Shown here piece after piece: positions 6,861-12,952 of a stretch of 13,965 nucleotides of DNA. Source of the DNA: an uncultured Lachnospiraceae bacterium. GTDB lineage: Bacteria; Bacillota; Clostridia; Lachnospirales; Lachnospiraceae. The notes under the pieces are model-generated. The model was not told the DNA's origin. It saw only the letters and a program-made list of their open reading frames with translations, and did no database searches. A program made the translations under genes and the position numbers. How positions within the stretch are numbered: the stretch's first letter is position 1; each line of letters begins with the position of its first letter. The DNA is taken from the NCBI GenBank assembly GCA_910585995.1, contig CAJUGG010000077.1, positions 1 to 13,965 on the forward strand. The letters are read 5' to 3'.

Positions 6861-7624
6861 GGCATCGACCCTTTTTTGCGAACACTCTCTGCTGCCTTTT
6901 TGATGCACCAGCTTACCCCCATCACTGCCAGACAGACCCCCAAAATCACACAGGCATATTCTGCAAATCCTCTTTGGTTGTCCATCCATGCCCGATTCAA
7001 AAATGGAACTCCCAGTACAACAAAAAGATACCAGAAAAGCGGGGAAAAATTCCGTCTCATAGTCTTATTGATCCGCTGCTTCAGTCGAAGCCATACCACC
7101 AGCTTTTGCGATGCCCGGTCTGCTCCTTGAAACCACAAGAGTAATGACACAAAATAGACTGTTACGCCGATGATGGTATGAAATCTTGCCTGCATCCCCT
7201 GCCCCATCACCACTCCTGCCTGCTGCAAAAGTCCAGGCAGGCAGATGGCAAGTGTAATCCGAATCCCATTTACCACAATGGTATACAGATAGGAGGCTGC
7301 TGCCGCATACAGCGTCCAGACAAGTCCCCTCTTCGTGTTTCCCATCCGATGAGTAAAAGAAAAAGTCAGCATCAGTATGGTGATAATCAAAAACTGTACG
7401 CCCGCACAGGCGGGAGCCACCACAAAGCGCAGATCATGGTTGACATACCCGATCCCAGGCAGATAGCCAAAAGAGATCCCGCTAAGGACCCTGACCCACC
7501 CAACGGTGGGTGCCAAGATCCACAATAGCGCATCGGCGTCTGCCTGGCTGTAATAGAGTTTGAGGCAAAAAGCCGCAGAAGCGCCCAAGAGATAACAAAG
7601 CCCATATGTTTTAATCTGTTTCAT
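6857..7624 (-). CDS. xrtK: Exosortase-like membrane cysteine protease/transpeptidase (exosortase K type)
   Basis: This is a polytopic membrane protein of 255 residues with several hydrophobic helices. It carries the three catalytic positions of the exosortase/archaeosortase family in the right order, numbered from the chosen start: Cys73 in PACAGVQF, Arg122 in NGIRI and His149 in RFHTIIG. Such enzymes recognise a C-terminal tail (short motif, membrane helix, basic end) on exported proteins and cleave or transfer them. The Gram-positive, stand-alone, short form next to a VIT protein fits exosortase K; the subtype is from memory and less certain than the family. The start at 7624 is chosen because AGAAGGAAAG precedes it, and it overlaps the VIT gene by 14 bases, suggesting coupled translation. 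An upstream ATG at 7654 would add ten residues. The neighbour's C-terminal tail is the obvious substrate. Confidence 0.82.
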   Translation of the reverse strand: MKQIKTYGLCYLLGASAAFCLKLYYSQADADALLWILAPTVGWVRVLSGISFGYLPGIGYVNHDLRFVVAPACAGVQFLIITILMLTFSFTHRMGNTKRGLVWTLYAAAASYLYTIVVNGIRITLAICLPGLLQQAGVVMGQGMQARFHTIIGVTVYFVSLLLWFQGADRASQKLVVWLRLKQRINKTMRRNFSPLFWYLFVVLGVPFLNRAWMDNQRGFAEYACVILGVCLAVMGVSWCIKKAAESVRKKGSMP

Positions 7625-9626
7625 TATCTTTCCTTCTCTTACCATACCAAACACCAGTTCCCATCACCACCGCTGCCATCCAGAAGATCCACCGTTCACC
7701 TGGTTCTGCCCCTGTCTGATATCCGCCGATGGCCAGATTGGAGACTCCCCTTGGAAGCGGAGACGGCTGATCCACATCCGTACTCTCTCCCTCTGGGTTG
7801 CGGATGGTGTCAAGCACTGCCACAAAAGAAGTGTAAGGTGTCACCATATTGTGTGCTAGCCCGATGGCAATGATCTCTTCTTTGGTCTTCTCATCATCCC
7901 TGGCATGTCCATAAGCAGTCAGCATATTCAGCCGCTTTCTCGCCCACAGATAACGGATCGCCTGATGGTTCTCGGACGATTCTGACAGAGACACATCGAT
8001 GGTCTGTGTATAGTCGTTGCTTCCGGTCTTTCCCGTGATCTGTATGTTTCCTGTCGCTTCCCCGCGCCATTTACCGAACACCAGTATGGGTTTTTGTGCA
8101 AATAAGGTCGGTATCGCAGACGGCTCCGTATCATAGACGTCAAACCCGTCAAAAGATACTTGAATGTCCGTCAGTATCGGCGCTTCGATATAGGTGCGAA
8201 AACGATCTGCGGTCTCTTCTGCCTCTTCTTCCTCGGTCACAATAAAAGCTTCTCCCATCCCTGCATCTGCAATCCCTTCCATCAGGGAACGATTAACCGA
8301 GCTTCCAATACCAAAAGAGAAAAAGCTGCTCTCTCCAAGATGCCCACGGATCAGATCAAAAACTTCTTCTTCATCATAGATATAGCCATCCGTAATCACT
8401 ACCACATTACGGGCCATATCCGGCTGCTTTGGTGTGGCAACTACACGTTTTAGAGCCTCTGCAAGCTCTGTACCGCCGCCTCCATCCTGCATATCAATCA
8501 GCTCGGCAGCACAGTCCATATTTTCTTCTGTAGCCGCTACGGATTCTAAGGACATCTCCGAGACAATATCTGAAAATAAAAACAGATTAAAACAATCCTG
8601 CTCCCGCAGATTTGATACCATCCTTCGCATCAGTTCTTTCGCAGTATCCAAAGGATAACCACTCATAGAGCCAGAGACATCCAGAACAAATATATACTCT
8701 CTTGGCAAAAGTTCCTCTGGCTCATAGCGCTTGGGCGGCTGCATAGTCAATAGAAAATAGTTTTCTTCTTCTCCTTCATATAACATCAGCCCAGAATTTA
8801 CCTCTTCCCCCGTCATCTGATAACGCAGGATAAAGTCCCGGTCTCCGGCAAAGTCCTGCGGATTGGACAAAGTCACTTTCGCCTCTGAATTTTTCGCGTA
8901 TTCCACATTTACCTCATGCGTCTTACAGCTCAGATCCGTAATCGGAACACCCGCAGACAAGTTGACCATAATATCATAGCTGCTGTCTAAGGATACGCCT
9001 TCTTCCAGATAGGGACTCTCCACCCAGTCTCCGTCCTCTGCGTCTTCTGGGTCCACTTCTCCTGCATAGCGCGGACCGACCACAGTAGGAAATACAAACT
9101 CACAGACTCCTTCTGAAGATTCCACCAATTCTGTATAATGCAGTTCTATGCGAATCGTGTCTCCCGGCATAATATTAGCCACATCCATCGTAAAGACATT
9201 CGAGCGTATTTCTTCCAAAAGGGAGGCACTCTTTCCTTCACTTTTTGCCTCCTCATACTCCTGTTTCGCCTCTTCTTTTTCTTTTATTACCGCTGTCACC
9301 ACCTGATTTCCAATCTCCATCTTCATCCCATGCACCGACGCCTTCGTAGAAGCCGGAAACACATAACTGGCATTGATCGGATGCTCCCCTTCATTGGCGT
9401 AGGTCTGCGTCACATAAGTATCTGCGATGGTTCCATTGATGTTTGTCCTGACCTCTGTCCCCTTCAGCGGCAGATGATCCACACCAGGATCCGCACCTTC
9501 AATTAAAAAATAAGGAGCAAGCGTCACGTCCTTCTCCTCCTCTGTATGCGCCCACGCAACAGGACAAGACGCCAAAAATATACAGATCGCCAGACAGATA
9601 CAAAACCTGTTTTTTCTCTTCATCAT
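7611..9626 (-). CDS. VIT/VWA-domain surface protein with C-terminal sorting-type tail
   Basis: This is a 671-residue exported protein. It has a signal peptide of about 26 residues ending AWA. A VIT (inter-alpha-trypsin) domain covers about 40-170 (ASVHGMKMEIG, EEAKQEYEEAKSEGKSASLLEE, NVFTMDVANIMPGD). A von Willebrand A domain covers about 308-470 with a complete metal site: DVSGS (Asp316, Ser318, Ser320), Thr386 in GGGGTEL and Asp413 in ITDG. The C-terminus reads TGAEPGERW, then a hydrophobic helix (about 646-661), then GKRRKDNETD, the motif-helix-basic layout handled by exosortases. The exosortase gene follows with a 14-base overlap. Such VWA proteins usually bind ligands or partners through Mg2+; the ligand here is unknown. 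The ATG at 9626 is followed by a second ATG at 9623, better spaced from GAGGTG; either start is possible. Confidence 0.9.
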   Translation of the reverse strand: MMKRKNRFCICLAICIFLASCPVAWAHTEEEKDVTLAPYFLIEGADPGVDHLPLKGTEVRTNINGTIADTYVTQTYANEGEHPINASYVFPASTKASVHGMKMEIGNQVVTAVIKEKEEAKQEYEEAKSEGKSASLLEEIRSNVFTMDVANIMPGDTIRIELHYTELVESSEGVCEFVFPTVVGPRYAGEVDPEDAEDGDWVESPYLEEGVSLDSSYDIMVNLSAGVPITDLSCKTHEVNVEYAKNSEAKVTLSNPQDFAGDRDFILRYQMTGEEVNSGLMLYEGEEENYFLLTMQPPKRYEPEELLPREYIFVLDVSGSMSGYPLDTAKELMRRMVSNLREQDCFNLFLFSDIVSEMSLESVAATEENMDCAAELIDMQDGGGGTELAEALKRVVATPKQPDMARNVVVITDGYIYDEEEVFDLIRGHLGESSFFSFGIGSSVNRSLMEGIADAGMGEAFIVTEEEEAEETADRFRTYIEAPILTDIQVSFDGFDVYDTEPSAIPTLFAQKPILVFGKWRGEATGNIQITGKTGSNDYTQTIDVSLSESSENHQAIRYLWARKRLNMLTAYGHARDDEKTKEEIIAIGLAHNMVTPYTSFVAVLDTIRNPEGESTDVDQPSPLPRGVSNLAIGGYQTGAEPGERWIFWMAAVVMGTGVWYGKRRKDNETD

Positions 9627-9694
9627 ACACCTCTTTTTTTCTTTCTAGGCTAAACCCCTATCCGTTTCTTTGTGAAAACTCTAACATGCCCGCG

Positions 9695-9732
9695 CATCAG
9701 AAAAACATCAGAACGTCATCAAAGCTGCATCA
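9695..9732. promoter_or_regulatory. Four CATCA direct repeats at 11-bp period (response-regulator-type site)
   Basis: CATCA occurs at 9695, 9706, 9717 and 9728, exactly 11 bases apart, in the 180-base gap between the divergent VIT and nitrilase operons. Tandem sites one helical turn apart on one face are characteristic of OmpR/PhoB-family response regulators. Read on the minus strand (TGATG), the last copy ends 11 bases before a possible -10 box TAGAGT (9683-9678), close to the PhoB layout, so the VIT-exosortase operon is the better target. On the plus strand the array abuts a TTGACT -35 box of the nitrilase operon, so both could be affected. No two-component genes are in the window. Confidence 0.65.
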
Positions 9733-9766
9733 TTGACTGGTATCTTTTGTGGTTTTATGGTATGCT
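9733..9766 (+). promoter_or_regulatory. Probable promoter of the nitrilase operon
   Basis: TTGACT (9733-9738) is followed at 17 bases by TATGGT (9756-9761). An overlapping extended form TGG-TATGCT (9758-9766) is a second -10 option. Both give transcription starts 30-45 bases before the ATG at 9807, which has AGGAG 9 bases upstream. Confidence 0.5.
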
Positions 9767-9777
9767 AATTGCAAGAA

Positions 9778-9793
9778 TTGTCAAAATTTGTCA
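9778..9793. promoter_or_regulatory. Paired TTGTCA direct repeat near the nitrilase transcription start
   Basis: TTGTCA at 9778-9783 recurs at 9788-9793, ten bases on, just downstream of the predicted -10 boxes and ending at the ribosome site. The place suits an operator. On the minus strand the same bases give a TTGACA that could be a -35 box for the VIT operon. Only two short copies, so weak. Confidence 0.3.
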
Positions 9794-9806
9794 GGAGAAA
9801 TAAAAC

Positions 9807-11294
9807 ATGAACGAATTACTCACAAAATTTCATAATGCTAAAAATATTTTTGATTTGATCGTAGAAATCTATCTCTCAGTCAATACTTGTGAAAGTCCCT
9901 TATTTATTAAAAATTATACAGAAAATCTTAAAAATGGCACATATGAACGTTCCTTCTATCAGGATATTGCTCAAATCATCGATGAGCTGTTGGACAACAT
10001 GATATCTTTTGAAACTTTTAAAGATATCTTTTCTACTTATATCTCTGAAAAACTTCCTGATGAATATGCGGTTTGGATGCTGGTCTATATGGATCAAGTC
10101 TTCAGTGAATATGATCAATATCCTCTTTTAAAACAACATCTTAAGCTGTCCAGTGGTAAGTTAGGAACTATGGGTCCGCTGAATACGGCACAGCAAAACT
10201 ACCTTCTCTATTACAAACCCATAAAAGATTTTGCTTCTTATTCACCTTCCCTGCAAAAAATCCGTGGAGTAAAATTGCAGGATTTATCCAAGGTCACCTC
10301 CTTGCTGGAACATTATACGATCATTCCCCGGATTACAGATGAACCTGTTATTGTTGTCAAAAGATACTACAATTTACAATTCAAAACATGTTTCTCTGAT
10401 CCAGATATTCCTTTAAAAATAGCCGTTGTACCTTTTATGAAAGATTCATGGTTCAAGATTAAATTATCCGAAACACCAGCACGCAACTATTTTGAAATCC
10501 ACACAGATATTACTCTACATGAAAAAATCAATCATGCATATCTTGAAGTATTGGAAACATTGAACCAGAAGCAAGTAGACATTGTAATTTTCCCGGAATT
10601 AGCTATGAATCCTTCCACCAAACATGTAATCAGCAATTGGCTTGCCCAACAACAGATTAAAAATCCTGCCTTCTACATCAAACTGGTGTTTCTTGGTTCT
10701 TGCTGGAATTGTGTAGAAAAAACCAATATCTGTACCTTACTCTCCTCCACCGGGAACACGATTTTAGAAAATCACAAAAAAATTGGCTTTATCTATAAAG
10801 ACAAAGAAACTAAGAAAGAATATTATGAAGATCTTTCTGTCAGACCTTTGCAGCTAGAAGCTGTCGATCTGGATTTTATTGGACGATTGATCTATTTAGT
10901 CTGCCGGGATGCCCTTGAAGATTTAGATCAGGCATTTCTGTGGAATAACTACCAGATTAACATGGAAGTAATCTCAAGCTATTCAGAATCCTTATCCCAT
11001 TTTGAGAATAAAATGAGATATTTTTCACAAACTCATAAAGGCATTTCTGTACTTGCCAACTGCTGCAGGCCAAGACTTTCCAAAGGACCTATTGGTTTTT
11101 TATCTGTTCCTGCAACAGATCTGTCTACGAAAAATCAGAATGCTGACGGGCATCTGACGTACCATCACAGAAATAAAGATTGTGCCCATTCTTGTCAGAT
11201 CTGCCATTGTTACCAGATCTACACCCTTTATCCTCTTCAGGAAAAGGAATATGGCAATCACAAAACGATCCGGATTGAGCAGGAATCTTCTTAA
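9807..11294 (+). CDS. Nitrilase-fold (carbon-nitrogen hydrolase-like) protein with N-terminal helical domain
   Basis: This is a 495-residue soluble protein. Residues about 1-170 are mostly helical with no family I recognise. From about 200 the sequence follows the carbon-nitrogen hydrolase fold: IPLKIAVVPF, then VDIVIFPELAMN with the base Glu264, LENHKKIGF with Lys324 or Lys325, and LIYLVCRDAL with the nucleophile Cys366. This Glu-Lys-Cys order is that of nitrilases and amidases, which cut C-N bonds, but this is a divergent member and the substrate is unknown. Residues after about 440 are rich in Cys and His (HHRNKDCAHSCQICHC), which could bind metal. The gene is clearly more AT-rich than the GH31 or VIT genes, suggesting transfer. 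It is followed by two unrecognised genes on the same strand. Nitrilase domains are known in some anti-phage systems (reverse transcriptase-nitrilase fusions), so a defence role is possible but unproven. Confidence 0.75.
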   Translation: MNELLTKFHNAKNIFDLIVEIYLSVNTCESPLFIKNYTENLKNGTYERSFYQDIAQIIDELLDNMISFETFKDIFSTYISEKLPDEYAVWMLVYMDQVFSEYDQYPLLKQHLKLSSGKLGTMGPLNTAQQNYLLYYKPIKDFASYSPSLQKIRGVKLQDLSKVTSLLEHYTIIPRITDEPVIVVKRYYNLQFKTCFSDPDIPLKIAVVPFMKDSWFKIKLSETPARNYFEIHTDITLHEKINHAYLEVLETLNQKQVDIVIFPELAMNPSTKHVISNWLAQQQIKNPAFYIKLVFLGSCWNCVEKTNICTLLSSTGNTILENHKKIGFIYKDKETKKEYYEDLSVRPLQLEAVDLDFIGRLIYLVCRDALEDLDQAFLWNNYQINMEVISSYSESLSHFENKMRYFSQTHKGISVLANCCRPRLSKGPIGFLSVPATDLSTKNQNADGHLTYHHRNKDCAHSCQICHCYQIYTLYPLQEKEYGNHKTIRIEQESS

Positions 11295-11310
11295 AAGAGG
11301 CAACAAATGC

Positions 11311-11339
11311 TTGCATAATGAGGCAAAAATTTGTATAAT
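11311..11339 (+). promoter_or_regulatory. Internal promoter ahead of the winged-helix gene
   Basis: TTGCAT (11311-11316), a 17-base spacer and a perfect TATAAT (11334-11339) lie in the 92-base gap after the nitrilase stop. This predicts separate expression of the last two genes. Confidence 0.7.
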
Positions 11340-11345
11340 TTTTAT

Positions 11346-11364
11346 AACGTTACTAAAACGTTAC
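11346..11364. promoter_or_regulatory. AACGTTAC direct repeat (11-bp period), probable operator
   Basis: AACGTTAC occurs at 11346-11353 and again at 11357-11364. Each contains the palindrome AACGTT. The pair covers the expected transcription start of the internal promoter, so a bound protein would block it. The winged-helix protein encoded immediately downstream is the natural candidate for autoregulation. Confidence 0.5.
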
Positions 11365-11373
11365 ATAGATGAA

Positions 11374-11379
11374 GGGAGG
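11374..11379 (+). promoter_or_regulatory. Ribosome binding site that sets a GTG start
   Basis: GGGAGG ends 7 bases before the GTG at 11387. An in-frame ATG at 11369 would put this site inside the gene, so GTG is preferred. Confidence 0.75.
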
Positions 11380-11386
11380 TACACCT

Positions 11387-12217
11387 GTGAATCAACATTG
11401 TATATTGGATAAATTATTTGATGAATTGACCAACCTTTCATATGATAGGGATCTTCTTGGCGAACAGACCGAGCAACTAAAAGATATTTTAGTACAAGGA
11501 ATATTAAATCAGACAATCAGTGAACTTTTTCCATCATTTCAACTAGAGGAACAAAAACTGGAAGCCATGGAACATCTCCTGGAGATTTTTGACAAAGAAG
11601 AACATCAAAAAATATATTATTACACTGCGATTAAAACAATTGCCATGATTGTTCAGGAAGCTGGCACAGAACTCAAGAAACAGGAACGATACGGGACATT
11701 TTTCCGTTATAAATATCTGGTTCCGGTTCTTGATCTTTTATCCCAAAACCGCATGATGAATCAGCATCGGATTGCAGAACACCTGAACATCTCCAGTCAA
11801 AGTCTTTCTAATTTTTTCAGAAGAACAAATGATTTTGGACTCTGGAAAAAAAAGATGGTTGATAAAAATTCCTTTTATATTATCACAGCACAGGGCAAGG
11901 AGGCTTATCGTTATTATAAGCAGGCAGAACTTACAACAACAAATATAGAACAAATCCTGACTACTGCTTTTTCTCTCTTAAAACATGAGTTGAAAAGCAG
12001 TGCTCCCAATCCTGAGCATATCATCCATACCTTAAATACGAAATATGGCAAAAAGCGTTCTGTTTTTCGTTCTATGGAACTGAAAAGCCAGATCCGTCAA
12101 ATATTGAATGACAATTCCATCAACTATGATGTAGAATCCGTAATTCTGGATTATTCACGTGATATACCCGAATATGATTCAGATGATTATTTACTAGAAA
12201 TGGAGTTATTTTTATGA
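11387..12217 (+). CDS. Winged-helix domain protein of unknown function
   Basis: This is a 276-residue soluble protein starting at GTG. I do not recognise the family. The N-terminal 100 residues are helical and charged. Residues about 110-175 look like a winged-helix DNA-binding domain of MarR type: YLVPVLDLLSQN, then QHRIAEHLNISSQSLSNFFR as helix-turn-helix with recognition helix, then a wing around NSFYIITAQGKEAYRYYKQ. The remaining about 100 residues are helical with an acidic end (YDSDDYLLEMEL). It may be a regulator of its own operon, binding the repeat over the promoter just upstream, or a DNA-binding part of a complex with the neighbouring proteins. Its stop overlaps the next start by four bases (ATGA), so the two are translated together and probably work together. 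Composition is AT-rich like the nitrilase gene. Confidence 0.75.
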   Translation: MNQHCILDKLFDELTNLSYDRDLLGEQTEQLKDILVQGILNQTISELFPSFQLEEQKLEAMEHLLEIFDKEEHQKIYYYTAIKTIAMIVQEAGTELKKQERYGTFFRYKYLVPVLDLLSQNRMMNQHRIAEHLNISSQSLSNFFRRTNDFGLWKKKMVDKNSFYIITAQGKEAYRYYKQAELTTTNIEQILTTAFSLLKHELKSSAPNPEHIIHTLNTKYGKKRSVFRSMELKSQIRQILNDNSINYDVESVILDYSRDIPEYDSDDYLLEMELFL

Positions 12218-12876
12218 TAAATACGATCACTTCACTTTTACAGCCTTTACAAAGAGACCCTGAAAATGAAGAACTCGAAAAAACAGTACAAAGGCAAATC
12301 AGTTCTCTCATCGTTCAGCATATTAAAACAACAGAATCACCTTATCACTGGGAAGAGATTAAAAAGTTATATAATCAGCCTTTTTTCTGGGAACCGATTG
12401 AAAATGAAGTACGTTCTAAGACAGATTCTTTTCTGGCTTTAACGGATTTTAGAAAACTTCCTTCAGAATTGAAAACGGAATATACAGAACGTATATTCGA
12501 TATCATATATAAAGAACATGAAAATCTCCAGTATGCTGCAGAGACACTTGATATAGATAAGAAACTTATGGATTCTATTTTTCGTCTTCTTACTTACTGT
12601 GAAGATATGATTGTCATTCGCCGTATGTCAAAGCGTCGCTTTACGGAGACGTTACATGAAATTACGGGTATTGCAAAGGATGAGATGGACAATCTATGGG
12701 ATCTGTATCAGGAACACTCAGAAAATATAGAATCTTTTGTATATTCTAAAAGATTGTTTTATCTGGAACGAAAAATTAACAGCCTGAACAAGCAGATGGC
12801 CCATATCATAGATTATCTGGATTATATTTCGGATTCTATAGGCTTCTCTCTTGAAGATGATGACTTGGAAGATTAG
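12214..12876 (+). CDS. All-helical protein of unknown function
   Basis: This is a 220-residue protein that I do not recognise. It has no signal peptide or membrane helix and looks helical throughout, with many Glu, Lys, Leu and Ile. Residues about 105-160 contain two stretches with helix-turn-helix-like spacing (YAAETLDIDKKLMDSIFRLL and FTETLHEITGIAKDEMDNLW). Residues about 175-205 (FYLERKINSLNKQMAHIIDY) suit a short coiled coil, and the tail is acidic (LEDDDLED). It starts within the last bases of the winged-helix gene (ATGA overlap), with a GGAG site ahead. It is the last gene of the three-gene cassette and is followed by a strong terminator. A role as partner or scaffold of the upstream proteins is a guess from the tight coupling. 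Confidence 0.75.
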   Translation: MINTITSLLQPLQRDPENEELEKTVQRQISSLIVQHIKTTESPYHWEEIKKLYNQPFFWEPIENEVRSKTDSFLALTDFRKLPSELKTEYTERIFDIIYKEHENLQYAAETLDIDKKLMDSIFRLLTYCEDMIVIRRMSKRRFTETLHEITGIAKDEMDNLWDLYQEHSENIESFVYSKRLFYLERKINSLNKQMAHIIDYLDYISDSIGFSLEDDDLED

Positions 12877-12912
12877 ATTTCAGGCTTCGCCAGCAAATCT
12901 ATTGTCACATAT

Positions 12913-12948
12913 AAAAAGGGGCGTCACATTTGGTGACAGCCCCTTTTT
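12913..12948. terminator. Bidirectional intrinsic terminator
   Basis: AAAAA-GGGGC-GTCAC (12913-12927), loop ATTTG, then GTGAC-A-GCCCC-TTTTT (12933-12948). The 10-bp GC-rich stem has one bulged A and is flanked by A5 and T5, so it works in both directions. It ends the nitrilase operon on one strand and the collagen-like gene on the other, whose stop lies only 4 bases away. Confidence 0.9.
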
Positions 12949-12952
12949 CCTT

